Shown here: in pieces, positions 20,300-29,325 of the stretch
Position numbering within the stretch: position 1 is the first letter of the stretch
Layout: every line of letters begins with the position of its first letter
Assembly (NCBI GenBank): GCA_900112325.1
Contig: FOLJ01000002.1
Location: forward strand, 1 to 64,000
DNA: 64,000 bases
Reading direction: 5' to 3'
DNA from: Micromonospora sediminimaris
GTDB lineage: Bacteria; Actinomycetota; Actinomycetes; Mycobacteriales; Micromonosporaceae
Program-made: the position numbers and the translations under genes
The notes under the pieces: model-generated
What the model saw: only the letters and a program-made list of their open reading frames with translations
Databases searched by the model: none
Told to the model about the DNA's origin: nothing

Positions 20300-20937
20300 C
20301 TCTCCTCGTCCTCCACATCGTCATCGTCGTCGACGTCTTCTGATTCGGCCAATTCGTCGAGGCGGGTGAACTCGACCTGTACCCGGCCCGGGCCGAGATC
20401 GGCGTAGGCCCACTCCGCGCGGTCCGCGTCGGTCTCCAGCACCACCCGCTCGGTGTCGGCGTCGACCACCCGCCCGGTGACCTGCCGGTCGCCGCCGGGC
20501 TGCCCGGACGGCGTGTTGCCACGCACGGTCACCCGGACCAGCCGCCCCACGTTGCGGCGCCAGTGCCGGGGCAGCGTCAACGGGCGGTCCACGCCCGGCG
20601 AGCTGACCTCGAGTTGGTACTCGCCCGCGACGATGTCGCCGCCGCTCTCCTCGGCCGCGTCCAGGGCGGTGGAGACCGCGCGCGACACCTCGGCCACCGC
20701 GTCCAGGTTGATCCCGCCGTCGGCATCGACGATCACCCGTACCACGTGCCGGCGACCGGCTCGGGAGACGGTCAGGTCCTCGAGGTCGTAGCCGGCGGCC
20801 TGCACCACGGGCGCGATCACCGAACGCAGCCGCTCGCGGCGGGCGGCGAGGTCACCACGGGAGGTCTGGCCCACGCGTGCAGCCTGGCCACCGCGGGGTC
20901 GCCCCGTCGTCCTGGTGGCACGGCCACGCTGCGTCAT
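20296..20937 (-). CDS. rimP: Ribosome maturation factor RimP
   Basis: 213 residues from ATG 20937 ([20 protein letters not shown]), with GGAAGGG eight bases before the start. RimP assists 30S assembly. The N-terminal domain shows [20 protein letters not shown] and [20 protein letters not shown], followed by the signature [20 protein letters not shown]. The first 25 residues are a basic extension and the C-terminus an acidic tail ([13 protein letters not shown]). It leads the rimP-nusA-ylxR-infB transcription unit, with a 168-base divergent region before the lipoprotein gene at 21106. Confidence 0.95.
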   Translation of the reverse strand: MTQRGRATRTTGRPRGGQAARVGQTSRGDLAARRERLRSVIAPVVQAAGYDLEDLTVSRAGRRHVVRVIVDADGGINLDAVAEVSRAVSTALDAAEESGGDIVAGEYQLEVSSPGVDRPLTLPRHWRRNVGRLVRVTVRGNTPSGQPGGDRQVTGRVVDADTERVVLETDADRAEWAYADLGPGRVQVEFTRLDELAESEDVDDDDDVEDEER

Positions 20938-21105
20938 CCGAAGTACCCTTCCGCTGCTCGCCGACGCCATGCCGGCACGCCACCGGTGCGGACGCGCCGG
21001 TGGCTGCGCAGAGCGTAACGCGCCGCCGGGACGACGGCCCGGGCGGCGCACCGACGCCACCGCCGGACACCCGTCACGCCGATGGTGTTGACTTGTCCGG
21101 TGGCG

Positions 21106-21609
21106 ATGGGCAGAACGACTTGGCAGGACGAATCGTCCGAGCTTTCCCGCCGCGGCCTCCTGCGGGCCGGTGCGCTGCTGGCGCTCGGCGGGGCCGCCGC
21201 TCCGCTTACCGGTTGCGGCCTGCTCGACCGCGACGAGCCACCGCCGCAGCCCGATCCGCTCGCGCCGCTGCTGGACGAATCGCGGCGGCTCGCGGCGGGA
21301 CTGCGCGCCGCCGCCACCGCCCACCCCGATCTGGCCGCCCGGCTGCTCCCGCTTGCCGAGTCACACGAGGCGCACGCCGCAGAACTGGCCGGGCTGACCG
21401 GGGTGGCGACCGCCTCCGCCACGCCCACGGCGGGCCCGTCGGCCACGCCGCCGACGGATCGCTCGGCCGCGCTGGCCGAGCTGCGGAAATCCGAGCGCGC
21501 CGGCCGGGAGGCGGCGATTCGGGCCTGTGCGGCGGCGCCCGCCGAGCGCGCCGCGCTGCTCGGCTCGATCGCCGCCGCCCGCGCGACCCACCTGGAGGCG
21601 CTGCGATGA
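21106..21609 (+). CDS. Putative Tat-dependent lipoprotein
   Basis: 167 residues from ATG 21106 (MGRTTWQDESSELSRRGLLR). A twin-arginine signal (SRRGLLRAGALLALGGAA) ends in a lipobox, LTGC, so the mature protein should be exported folded and lipid-anchored outside the membrane. The rest is Ala-rich and helical, with heptad-like patterns (LDESRRLAAGLRAAATAHPD, ESHEAHAAELAGL) interrupted by a Thr/Pro/Ala linker. The His/Glu-containing helices recall a ferritin-like fold, which would fit the DUF4439 partner downstream, but this is weak. An ATG at 21082 would add eight residues. It overlaps the following mini-ORF by four bases. Confidence 0.78.
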   Translation: MGRTTWQDESSELSRRGLLRAGALLALGGAAAPLTGCGLLDRDEPPPQPDPLAPLLDESRRLAAGLRAAATAHPDLAARLLPLAESHEAHAAELAGLTGVATASATPTAGPSATPPTDRSAALAELRKSERAGREAAIRACAAAPAERAALLGSIAAARATHLEALR

Positions 21610-21689
21610 GCGAGCGTGGCGGGCGAATCATCAGACTCGGTGCCGAGCTGCCTCAGGACAGCACGCAGCGAAGCGGAGTGCCGTCATGA
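21606..21689 (+). other. Repeat-derived coupling mini-ORF (27 codons)
   Basis: An ATG at 21606 overlaps the lipoprotein stop (ATGA) and its TGA at 21687-21689 overlaps the next ATG at 21686, so ribosomes could pass through three frames by re-initiation. The peptide starts MSERGGRIIRLGAELPQDST. The 16-base word GCGGGCGAATCATCAG occurs at 21619-21634 and again at 21690-21705. This may be an inserted repeat that keeps translation coupled rather than a functional peptide gene. Confidence 0.5.
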
Positions 21690-22132
21690 GCGGGCGAATC
21701 ATCAGCGAATCCGCCGAGGCGCTCGCCAGCGCCCTCACCGCCGAGTACGCCGCCATCTGGGCCTACGGCCCCGTCGGGGTCCGACTCAGCGGCGCCGAAC
21801 GCAAGGCCGCGGTGGAGGCGGAGGCATCCCACCGGGCTCGCCGGGACGCCCTGGTGGTGCAGTTGAGTACCGGCGGCGGCAGCGTTCCGCCGGATCGGGC
21901 CGGGTACGCGTTGCCCTTCCCGGTGATCGACCGGGCCAGCGCGCTGCGCCTCGCCGTGCAGGTGGAGGAACGCACCGCGGCCTTCTGGCGCGCGGCGCTA
22001 CCGGTCAGTTCCGGTGCCGAGCGGGAGCGCGCCCTGGCCGCCCTGGTGGAGTACGCGGTACGGGCGACCCGCTGGCGGCGCAGCGCGGAGATCACCCCGT
22101 TGACCGTGCCGTTCCCGGGCCGCCCCGGCTGA
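21686..22132 (+). CDS. DUF4439 ferritin-like protein
   Basis: 148 residues from ATG 21686 (MSGRIISESAEALASALTAE). Helical throughout, with EYAAIWAYGPVGVRLSGAER and EAEASHRARRDALVVQL, and a late helix RASALRLAVQVEERTAAFWR; this is the pattern of DUF4439, predicted ferritin-like four-helix proteins that neighbour Tat lipoproteins in actinobacteria. A metal-binding role is possible but unproven. The first six codons derive from the repeat shared with the upstream mini-ORF, so the ancestral start may have been near ESAEALASALTAEY. It is coupled to the lipoprotein gene through that mini-ORF. Confidence 0.82.
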   Translation: MSGRIISESAEALASALTAEYAAIWAYGPVGVRLSGAERKAAVEAEASHRARRDALVVQLSTGGGSVPPDRAGYALPFPVIDRASALRLAVQVEERTAAFWRAALPVSSGAERERALAALVEYAVRATRWRRSAEITPLTVPFPGRPG

Positions 22133-22192
22133 GCCGGGCCCGCCTGACGTACCGGGCGTAGGCCAGCTCACGTCCGCGCCGGTTGCGGGTCG

Positions 22193-22211
22193 GCATACCA
22201 GGTATGCATAC
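22193..22211. promoter_or_regulatory. Candidate PadR operator
   Basis: Two overlapping palindromes: GCATACC-A-GGTATGC (22193-22207) and GTATGCATAC (22202-22211), 9 bases before the PadR start. PadR proteins bind such AT-containing dyads near their own promoters, so autoregulation of the operon is likely. The TATGCATACT core may also contain the -10 element. Confidence 0.55.
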
Positions 22212-22219
22212 TCCGGTCC

Positions 22220-22801
22220 ATGTCCATCCGCCACGGCCTGCTCGCCCTGCTCGAACGCGGGCAGATGTACGGCTATCAGCTCAGGGCCGCCTTCGAGGAG
22301 TCGACCGGCGCCACCTGGCCGCTGAACATCGGGCAGGTCTACACCACCTTGTCGCGGTTGGAGCGGGACGGTCTGGTCAGGTCGCTGCCGGAGAGCGAAG
22401 CCGGACAACGGCCGTACGAGATCACCGACGCCGGGCGAGCCGACCTGGCCCTGTGGTTCGCCACCCCGATCAGCCGCAGCGACCGCCCGCGCGACGAGTT
22501 GGCGATCAAGCTGGCGCTGGCGTTGACCACCCCCGGAGTGGATGTCCGTTCGGTGGTCCAGACGCAACGGACGGCCACCATGCGGACGTTGCAGGAGTTG
22601 ACCCGGCTCAAGTACTCCAGCGACCGTCCGGAGGATCTGCCGTGGCGGCTGGTGCTGGACGCGATGGTGTTCCAGGCCGAGGCCGAGGTGCGCTGGCTCG
22701 ACCACTGCGAGAGCAGCCTGGTACGGCACCGCCCCCCGGCCGCCGGCCCAGCGCCCCTCTCCGAGGCGGTGGGCCACAGTGGTGAGGAGGCACGACGGTG
22801 A
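22220..22801 (+). CDS. PadR family transcriptional regulator
   Basis: 193 residues from ATG 22220. Winged-helix N-terminal domain with the PadR hallmarks LLALLERGQMYGYQLRAAFE and GQVYTTLSRLERDGLVRSL, then a C-terminal helical dimerisation domain of the Vir_act_alpha_C type (RDELAIKLALALTTPGVDVR, LDAMVFQAEAEVRWLDHCES). It probably represses its own operon with the ABC transporter genes, which follow with four-base overlaps. The inducer is unknown; many such systems respond to antibiotics or lipids. Palindromic sequence directly upstream fits autoregulation. Confidence 0.9.
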   Translation: MSIRHGLLALLERGQMYGYQLRAAFEESTGATWPLNIGQVYTTLSRLERDGLVRSLPESEAGQRPYEITDAGRADLALWFATPISRSDRPRDELAIKLALALTTPGVDVRSVVQTQRTATMRTLQELTRLKYSSDRPEDLPWRLVLDAMVFQAEAEVRWLDHCESSLVRHRPPAAGPAPLSEAVGHSGEEARR

Positions 22802-23613
22802 CCGCCCCCGGGGGACGAAAGCCAGCCGCCCCCGACCCACCGGCCGCCTCCGACTCCACCACCTCGGACGGAGCCGGTGCCCGATCAGCCGGCGACACCG
22901 TACTCGACCTGCGTGACGTGCACCGCACCCACGGCAGCGGCCCGGCGGCGGTACACGCCCTGCGCGGAGTGAGCCTGGCCGTACGCCCCGGCGAACTGGT
23001 CGCTGTGATGGGCCCTTCCGGATCCGGTAAGTCCACCCTGCTCACCCTGGCCGGCGGGCTGGACAGCCCGACCGCCGGTGAGGTGCACGTCGAGGGGCAG
23101 CCGCTGCACGCCCTGGATCGGCGTGGGCTGGCCAGGCTGCGCCGCCGCCGCATCGGGTACATCTTCCAGAACCTCAACCTCATCGGCAGCCTGACCGCCG
23201 TGGAGAACGTCGCTCTCCCCCTCGAACTGGACGGCACCGGGGTACGGGCGGCCCGCCGGCTGGCGCTCGACGCACTGACCGAGGTGGGTCTGTCGGAGCT
23301 GGGTGACCGGTTCCCGGACCAGCTCTCCGGTGGCCAGCAGCAACGCGTCGCCATCGCCCGGGCGTTGGTCGGTCAGCGGCGCCTCGTGCTGGCCGACGAG
23401 CCGACAGGTGCGCTGGACTCGCAGACCGGGGAAGCGGTGCTGCGGTTGCTGCGTCGCCGGGTCGACGCGGGGGCCGCCGGGGTGCTGGTGACCCACGAGG
23501 CGCGCCATGCCGCCTGGGCCGATCGGGTGGTCTTCCTGCGCGACGGCGTGACGGTCGACTCGACGGCCCCGCTGGCCGGCGTGGAGGCCCTGCTCAGCGG
23601 TAGCGGCCGGTGA
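22798..23613 (+). CDS. ABC transporter ATP-binding protein (MacB/LolD type)
   Basis: 271 residues from GTG 22798, overlapping the padR stop by four bases. Walker A GPSGSGKST, Q-loop YIFQNLNLIGSLTAVENVAL, signature LSGGQQQRVAIARAL, Walker B LVLADEPTGALD and a switch His in LVTHEARHA are all intact. The layout matches LolD/MacB-type ATPases that work with FtsX-like permeases in mechanotransmission rather than classical transport. About 40 residues at the N-terminus are Ala/Pro-rich and precede the domain start at DLRDVHRTHGSGPAA. Partner: the permease encoded immediately downstream. Confidence 0.95.
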   Translation: MTAPGGRKPAAPDPPAASDSTTSDGAGARSAGDTVLDLRDVHRTHGSGPAAVHALRGVSLAVRPGELVAVMGPSGSGKSTLLTLAGGLDSPTAGEVHVEGQPLHALDRRGLARLRRRRIGYIFQNLNLIGSLTAVENVALPLELDGTGVRAARRLALDALTEVGLSELGDRFPDQLSGGQQQRVAIARALVGQRRLVLADEPTGALDSQTGEAVLRLLRRRVDAGAAGVLVTHEARHAAWADRVVFLRDGVTVDSTAPLAGVEALLSGSGR

Positions 23614-26336
23614 GCAATCGGCCGTCCCGGCTGACCAGCGGTGCACGGCTGGCCGAGACGCTCGGGTCGTGGCGGGCCGCGCTACGCATCGCCCGCCGCG
23701 AGGCGAGACGGGCCCGTGGGCGTACCACCCTGGTGCTATCGATGATCATCCTGCCGGTGCTGGCGTTGAGCTTCGTCGCGGTCAGCGTCGACATGGCCCA
23801 GCTGACCCCGGGCGAGGAGTTGGATCGTCGGCTCGGCAGCGCCGACGCGGAACTTCGGGTGGTCGGGCGCGGCCCGGTCGAGCAGAGCTCCGACGGCAGC
23901 GGCTGGACCTCCGGAGACCGGGACCAGCCGCTCACCGCCCCGGTCAGCGCCGAGCACGTCGCCGCGCTGCTACCCGAGGGCAGCCGGGTGCTGCCGATAC
24001 GTCGCTGGGTGCCGTTCAGCGCCTGGCAGGGTGACCGGATCCGCGACGACATCGCTGCCACCGCGATCGACCTGACCGACCCGCTCGGGCGCGGCCTCGC
24101 CCGGATCCACCGGGGCCGGGCACCGGCCACCGCCGACGAGATCGCGGTGAACCTGGCCGCCCGACGCAGCCTCGGTGTCGACCTCGGGGACCGGATCGCC
24201 GCCGGAGACGGCAGCCGCACCTGGACGGTTGTCGGCGTGGCCGAACTCCCCGAGCGACTGACCGCGATGGTCATCCTGCACCCCGCCGGAGCGCCTCCGG
24301 AGACCAACCCCGACGAGGTCTTCCTGGCCGATCTGTCCGGCCCGCTCACCGACGACGTCTTCCGGCAGCTCAACCACAACGGCATCGTGGTAGCCGCCCG
24401 CGTCCCCGCGCCGCCCGGAAAGCTGACCCAGTACGTCGGCTCGCGAATGAGCGGAATGAACGTGGAGGCGGTCAGCACCGGCGTGCTCGTCGGCGGACTC
24501 GGCCTGCTCGAAGTGGTGCTGCTGGTCGGGCCGGCGTTCGCCGTGGGAGTACGCCGTCGGCGACGGGAACTGGCTCTGGTGGCGGTCGCCGGTGGCGATG
24601 CGGTGCAACTGCGCCGAGTGGTGCTCGCCGACGGCGTGGTGCTGGGTGGGGTCGGCGCCGTGGCCGGGATCGCGCTCGGCGTGACGGCCGCCATCGCCGG
24701 CCGGCCCCTGGTCGAGGAGTTCATCTTCTCGCAGCGGTTCGGCGGCTACCGCGTCTGGCCCGCGGCCCTGGTCGTGATCGCGCTGGTCGCGGTGCTGGCC
24801 GGGGTCCTGGCCGCGCTGGCACCGGCGTGGACGGCCGCCCGGCAGGACGTGGTGGCCGGGCTCGCCGGTCGGCGCACCCCGCCCGCGCACCGACGCCGGT
24901 GGCTCGCCATCGGCGTCGCGCTGGCCGCCGGGGGGACCGTCGTGGCCGCGATCGGCGCGGTCGTCACCTCGCAGCCGGTCATCCTCGCCGGGCTGGTCCT
25001 GGGCGAGCTGGGACTGGTGTTCGCCACCCCGACGCTGGTGGGCCTGCTGGCCCGGCTCGGCCGGTTCCTCCCGCTGGCCCCCCGGATCGCCGTACGCGAC
25101 GCCAGCCGCAACCGGGCGTCGGCCGCGCCGGCCATCTCCGCCGTGATGGCCGCGGTCGCCGGCAGCGTCGCCCTCGGCCTCTTCCTGGCCAGCGACGACG
25201 CCCGCACCGACCAGCGGAACCGGGCGCTGCTGCCGGAACGCACCGTGCTGGTCACCACCGGCGGCGATCCCGCGTCGGATCGGCCACCCACCCTCGACGA
25301 GATCAGCCGCCCGGCCCGGGAACTGCTCGGTGCCGACACGATCGCCCCGCTGGTGGCGGCCGGCTGCTCGCCGGACTTCTACGCCTGCACGATCACCGCG
25401 ACCATGCCGGCCGAGCGCGTCTGCCCCTGGCAGCCGTACGAGCCACTCAGCGCGGCCGACCAGCTGCGGGCCCGCGCCGATCCCCGCTGCCAACACGGCG
25501 ACGACGAGCTCCAGAGCCCGTACCTGCGGGTCGCCGTGGACGACGGCACCACGCTGCGGCTGCTCACCGGGGTCGCACCGGCCGAGGTCGAGGCCGCCAC
25601 GGCCACGCTGCACTCGGGCGGCGCAGTGGTCACCGACGCCCGCTTCCTGCGCGACGACCGCCTGGATCTCCGGGTCGAGCACGGCGACGAGAAACGGCCG
25701 GCGGACAGCGTCACCGTGCCCGGACACGCGCTGCATACCGGGCTCGGTGAGCACTGGCTGGTGCTCTCCCCCACCGCCGCCGACCGACTCGGGCTCACGA
25801 CCCGGCAGGTCGGCTGGGCGTTGGACGCCCAGCAGCCACCGGACCAGCAGCGGCAGGACGAACTGGCCGCCGTACTTCGCCCGCTCGGCTCCGCGGGAGT
25901 CGCGGTGGAGCGGAATCAGAACCACGACGACACCCGGCCGCTGCTGCTCTTGCTGGCGGCGGTCTCCGCCGTGGTCACCGTCGGGGCCGCCGGTATCGCC
26001 ACCGGTCTGGCCGCCGCCGAGGGACGAGCCGACCTGTCCACCCTCGCCGCGGTCGGTGCGGGACCAGGCGTACGCCGTCTGCTGTCGCTCTGCCAGGCCG
26101 GCCTGATCGCGGTGCTCGGCTCGACGTTGGGCATCGTCGCCGGACTCGCCTCGGCCCTGATCGTGCTGGCCTTCACCAACCGGCGGTACGCCGACAGCTG
26201 GCCGATCGAACCGCCCTACCCGCTGGTGATGCCCTGGCTCACCCTGGCTGTGCTGGTGGCGGTACCGCTGGTGGCGATGCTCGGCGCAGCGCTGTTCACC
26301 AGGTCCCGGCTACCTGTGGAACGCCGTCTGGACTGA
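23610..26336 (+). CDS. FtsX-like ABC permease
   Basis: 908 residues from GTG 23610, coupled to the ATPase gene by GTGA. Architecture: first membrane helix (TTLVLSMIILPVLALSFVAV), a long extracytoplasmic domain (residues about 45-280), three helices around residues 290-420 (LVGGLGLLEVVLLVGPAFAV, VLGGVGAVAGIALGVTAAIA), a fourth pair near 450, a second extracytoplasmic domain with CSPDFYACTITATMPAERVC, and a C-terminal FtsX core (LLLLLAAVSAVVTVGAAGIA to the end). This duplicated form is typical of actinobacterial MacB-like exporters. With its ATPase and PadR regulator it probably exports or resists a membrane-active compound; the substrate is unknown. Confidence 0.9.
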   Translation: MSNRPSRLTSGARLAETLGSWRAALRIARREARRARGRTTLVLSMIILPVLALSFVAVSVDMAQLTPGEELDRRLGSADAELRVVGRGPVEQSSDGSGWTSGDRDQPLTAPVSAEHVAALLPEGSRVLPIRRWVPFSAWQGDRIRDDIAATAIDLTDPLGRGLARIHRGRAPATADEIAVNLAARRSLGVDLGDRIAAGDGSRTWTVVGVAELPERLTAMVILHPAGAPPETNPDEVFLADLSGPLTDDVFRQLNHNGIVVAARVPAPPGKLTQYVGSRMSGMNVEAVSTGVLVGGLGLLEVVLLVGPAFAVGVRRRRRELALVAVAGGDAVQLRRVVLADGVVLGGVGAVAGIALGVTAAIAGRPLVEEFIFSQRFGGYRVWPAALVVIALVAVLAGVLAALAPAWTAARQDVVAGLAGRRTPPAHRRRWLAIGVALAAGGTVVAAIGAVVTSQPVILAGLVLGELGLVFATPTLVGLLARLGRFLPLAPRIAVRDASRNRASAAPAISAVMAAVAGSVALGLFLASDDARTDQRNRALLPERTVLVTTGGDPASDRPPTLDEISRPARELLGADTIAPLVAAGCSPDFYACTITATMPAERVCPWQPYEPLSAADQLRARADPRCQHGDDELQSPYLRVAVDDGTTLRLLTGVAPAEVEAATATLHSGGAVVTDARFLRDDRLDLRVEHGDEKRPADSVTVPGHALHTGLGEHWLVLSPTAADRLGLTTRQVGWALDAQQPPDQQRQDELAAVLRPLGSAGVAVERNQNHDDTRPLLLLLAAVSAVVTVGAAGIATGLAAAEGRADLSTLAAVGAGPGVRRLLSLCQAGLIAVLGSTLGIVAGLASALIVLAFTNRRYADSWPIEPPYPLVMPWLTLAVLVAVPLVAMLGAALFTRSRLPVERRLD

Positions 26337-26364
26337 CCGGTACCTGACACCGCAGACTGTGCGG

Positions 26365-26844
26365 ATGTCCGTGCTGGGAAGCCTCACCCGCCGGGTCGGT
26401 CGGTACCGCTGGTTCGGTGCCACGGTCCGGTTGCTGGTACCCGTCGACCGGGCCGTCGGGCGGCTGACCCGGGGCCGAGTGGTCGCCCTCGGGCTCGCAC
26501 CGTCGCTGGTGATCACCACGACCGGCCGCAAGTCTGGTCGGCCGCGCAGTAACCCGCTGCTCTACGTGCCCGACGGCGACGGGTACGTGGTCGTCGGGTC
26601 GAACTGGGGCCAGGCCCACCAGCCGGCGTGGTCGCTGAACCTGCTCGCCGAGCCGAGGGCCGAGGTGGACGTCAAGGGTCGCCGGATCCCGGTACGCGCC
26701 GAGGTCGCCACGGGCGCCGAACGCGACCGGCTGTGGCGGCTGCTTGTCGACGAGTGGCCGGCCTACGAGACGTACGTGGAGCGGGCCGGTGGCCGGGAGA
26801 TCCGGATCTTCCGGCTGGTGCCCGACGACACCCGCCGCACCTGA
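26365..26844 (+). CDS. Deazaflavin (F420)-dependent nitroreductase family protein
   Basis: 159 residues from ATG 26365 (a GTG two codons upstream is also possible). LVITTTGRKSGRPRSNPLLY followed by GDGYVVVGSNWGQAHQPAW and WSLNLLAEPRAEVDVKGR is the split beta-barrel signature of the Ddn/DUF385 family, whose members use cofactor F420 and in mycobacteria reduce quinones and nitro-drugs. Actinobacteria make F420, which fits. The gene is 28 bases after the ABC permease and may be transcribed with it. The physiological substrate is not known. Confidence 0.88.
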   Translation: MSVLGSLTRRVGRYRWFGATVRLLVPVDRAVGRLTRGRVVALGLAPSLVITTTGRKSGRPRSNPLLYVPDGDGYVVVGSNWGQAHQPAWSLNLLAEPRAEVDVKGRRIPVRAEVATGAERDRLWRLLVDEWPAYETYVERAGGREIRIFRLVPDDTRRT

Positions 26845-26930
26845 CCCCCGTCGCGGCTCGGCCGAAGGCCCGAACACAGGCGTTAGGGTGTGCGTGACCG
26901 ACAGGTCGCTGTGGGTGGCGCGAACGCGGG

Positions 26931-27659
26931 GTGGTCGGCGTGGACGGTGTCCAGGAACACCGGGACGATCCCCGATGGGACATGGCCGAACGGGTCGCCG
27001 CGGCCCTCCGGCGGCGGTTCCCGGCCGAGGTGCTCGCGGTCGCGGTTCACGGTCCGCTGGCCCACGGCGACGACGACGGCGGTGGCGACAGTGAGGTCGG
27101 GATGCTGGTGGTCACCTACCGGCCCGGCACCGGCCCACCGACGGCGACCCGCCGGGTGGACGGCGTACTTGTCGACCTGACCGTCGTGGCCGCCGAGGAG
27201 CGGCTCCGCCAGGCCCGGCAGTTGACCAGCCGGTGGCCGCTGACCGCCGACCGCTACGTGACCACACGGGCCCTGCACGACCCGACCGGATGGCTGGCCA
27301 CCCTGCGCGACGAGCACCTCGGCCGACTGGCCCGGGCGCGCCCGGCCGAGTTCACCTCGGCCGCCCGCAGGGCGTGGTACAGGGGCAGCGCCGCGCACGC
27401 CCGAGCCGCCCGGCTGGCCGAGTGGTACGAGACGGACCAGGCCCTGCTGATGCTCGGCGAGGCCCGGCTCGGCGCGGCCACGGTCAGCGGACTACTCAGC
27501 CGCACCTACTTCCGGGATCCGGGCGACGCGGTACGGCGGACCGGGCTGGCCGGGGCGGACATGACCGAGGTGGGTGCGGTGCTGGCCCGCCAGTCGGCGG
27601 AGCTCACCGCCCGTGGCCGCCCGGTCGACGGCACCATCGACGACCTGCTCGACGGCTGA
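26931..27659 (+). CDS. Nucleotidyltransferase-like protein
   Basis: 242 residues from GTG 26931. Near the N-terminus, LAVAVHGPLAHGDDDGGGDS followed by EVGMLVVTY resembles the GSxxxG...D.D nucleotidyltransferase motif of KNTase/MNT-type enzymes, but the classic GS is GP and the acidic pair is altered (DSEVG), so catalysis is doubtful. The rest is helical (SAAHARAARLAEWYETDQAL), like the C-terminal KNTase helical domain. No target is evident. A further GTG three codons in is an alternative start. It converges on the VIT1-like gene with one base between stops. Confidence 0.65.
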   Translation: MVGVDGVQEHRDDPRWDMAERVAAALRRRFPAEVLAVAVHGPLAHGDDDGGGDSEVGMLVVTYRPGTGPPTATRRVDGVLVDLTVVAAEERLRQARQLTSRWPLTADRYVTTRALHDPTGWLATLRDEHLGRLARARPAEFTSAARRAWYRGSAAHARAARLAEWYETDQALLMLGEARLGAATVSGLLSRTYFRDPGDAVRRTGLAGADMTEVGAVLARQSAELTARGRPVDGTIDDLLDG

Positions 27660-27660
27660 C

Positions 27661-28377
27661 TCAGCCGAGGCCGCCCGACACCCCGATCAGCGCGCCGATC
27701 AGGTATGTCGCCACCGCTGCGGCGCCACCGAGCAGCAGTTGGCGCAGCCCGCCGGTCCACCACCGGCGGTTGGTGAACCGGGAGACGGCCGCACCGGCGA
27801 CGAAGAGCCCGAGCCCGCCGAACGCCAGGGCCAGGGCCAGGCTGGTCGCCCCGAACAGGTACGGCAGCAGCGGCACCAACGCCCCGACGGAGAAGCAGAG
27901 GAACGACGAGAGCGCCGCCGCCCACGGGTTGGGTTGCTCGTCCGGGTTGACGCCCAACTCCTCCTGCACGTGCATCCGCAGCGCCTGCTCCGGGTGACGG
28001 CGTACCGCCTCGGCGACCTGGACGGCGAGGTCTTCCGGCAGGCCCCGGGCGATCCACAGGTCGGCAAGCTCGCGGGCCTCGGCCTCCGGGTGGCGCTCCA
28101 GCTCCCGTCGTTCCTTGGCCACCTCGGCGGCGATCTGCTCGTTGGCCGACCGCACGCTTGTGTACTCGCCGAGCGCCATCGAGATGGCACCGGCCACCAG
28201 GCCGGCGGTGCCGGTGAGCACGATGGTGCGGGGCGAGACGCCACCGCCGCCGACACCGGCGATCAGGGCGATGTTGGTGACCAGGCCGTCCATCGCACCG
28301 AACACGGCCGGGCGCAGCCAGCCGCCGGACACGTCGGCGTGATGGTGCTCACGCAGCGCCGCAGGGGTTTCGGTCAC
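27661..28377 (-). CDS. VIT1/CCC1 family Fe/Mn transporter
   Basis: 238 residues from GTG 28377. N-terminal helices contain the family signature [20 protein letters not shown] and [20 protein letters not shown]; a long cytoplasmic helical hairpin ([40 protein letters not shown]) carries the Glu-rich metal-binding region, followed by three C-terminal membrane helices. Members move Fe2+ or Mn2+ out of the cytosol. Length and topology (five helices) fit. The GTG start overlaps the map stop by four bases, so it is translated with map. Confidence 0.9.
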   Translation of the reverse strand: MTETPAALREHHHADVSGGWLRPAVFGAMDGLVTNIALIAGVGGGGVSPRTIVLTGTAGLVAGAISMALGEYTSVRSANEQIAAEVAKERRELERHPEAEARELADLWIARGLPEDLAVQVAEAVRRHPEQALRMHVQEELGVNPDEQPNPWAAALSSFLCFSVGALVPLLPYLFGATSLALALAFGGLGLFVAGAAVSRFTNRRWWTGGLRQLLLGGAAAVATYLIGALIGVSGGLG

Positions 28378-29231
28378 GGCAGTGTCAGGATCTCGTGGCC
28401 GTCCTCGGTCACCAGCACGGTGTGCTCGAACTGGGCGGTCCACCTGCGGTCCTTGGTGACCACCGTCCAGCCGTCGTCCCACAGGTCGTACTGGTAGGTG
28501 CCGAGCGTGATCATCGGCTCGACGGTGAAGGTCATTCCCGGCTCCATCACGTCGGTCGGGCGCGGGCTGTCGTAGTGCGGCACGTAGAGCCCGCTGTGGA
28601 AGGCTTCGCCGATGCCGTGACCGGTGAAGTCGCGGACCACGCCGTAGCCGAAACGCTTCGCGTACGACTCGATGACCCGGCCGATCACGTTGATCTGCCG
28701 GCCCGGGGCGACCGCCCGGATCCCCCGCATCATCGCCTCGTGCGTCCGCTCGACCAGCAGCCGGTTCTCCTCGGCTACCTCGCCGACGCAGAACGTCGCG
28801 TCCGTGTCGCCGTGCACTCCACCGATGTACGCGGTGACGTCGACGTTGATGATGTCGCCGTCGACAAGCGCGGTCGAGTCGGGGATGCCGTGGCAGATCA
28901 CCTCGTTGAGGCTGGTGCAGCAGGACTTCGGAAAGCCCCGGTAGCCCAGGGTCGACGGGTAGGCACCGTGGTCGATGAGGAAGTCGTGCACCACCCGGTC
29001 GATCTCGTCGGTGGTCACGCCGGGCTTGCAGTGCTCCCCCGCCAACTGCACCGCCTGGGCGGCGATCCGCCCCGCCAGCCGCATCTTCTCGATGGTCTCC
29101 GGGGTCTGCACGTGCGACCCCTGCCAGGGCCGGGGGGCCTTCTTGCCGACGTACTCCGGGCGGGCGATGTGGGCGGGCACCGGCCGCCACGGGGAGAGCG
29201 TGCCGGGGGTCAGCGGCGCACGGACGGTCAT
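28374..29231 (-). CDS. map: Methionine aminopeptidase, type I
   Basis: 285 residues from ATG 29231. It removes N-terminal Met from nascent proteins with two metal ions. Ligands can be located in [20 protein letters not shown] (Asp pair), [20 protein letters not shown] (His), [12 protein letters not shown] (Glu) and [18 protein letters not shown] (Glu). The N-terminal 35 residues ([20 protein letters not shown]) form the SH3-binding-like extension of the actinobacterial MapB type. It lies upstream of the VIT1-like gene, overlapping by four bases. Confidence 0.96.
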   Translation of the reverse strand: MTVRAPLTPGTLSPWRPVPAHIARPEYVGKKAPRPWQGSHVQTPETIEKMRLAGRIAAQAVQLAGEHCKPGVTTDEIDRVVHDFLIDHGAYPSTLGYRGFPKSCCTSLNEVICHGIPDSTALVDGDIINVDVTAYIGGVHGDTDATFCVGEVAEENRLLVERTHEAMMRGIRAVAPGRQINVIGRVIESYAKRFGYGVVRDFTGHGIGEAFHSGLYVPHYDSPRPTDVMEPGMTFTVEPMITLGTYQYDLWDDGWTVVTKDRRWTAQFEHTVLVTEDGHEILTLP

Positions 29232-29325
29232 GACGCAAGCCTATCGCCGCCCGTGCAGTGACCCCCACCACCGGCAGCCCCGAGCGGTTGTTGCCCTACC
29301 ACAAGCACTGTGTCAAGGTGTCTGC

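Noticed and set aside
20296..21324. 342-codon extended rimP
   Set aside because: The extra residues cross the divergent promoter region and the lipoprotein gene; a good ribosome binding site supports ATG 20937.
27661..29271. 536-codon frame joining VIT1-like and map regions
   Set aside because: Its first half is an out-of-frame shadow of map; the VIT1 domain begins at GTG 28377, overlapping the map stop.
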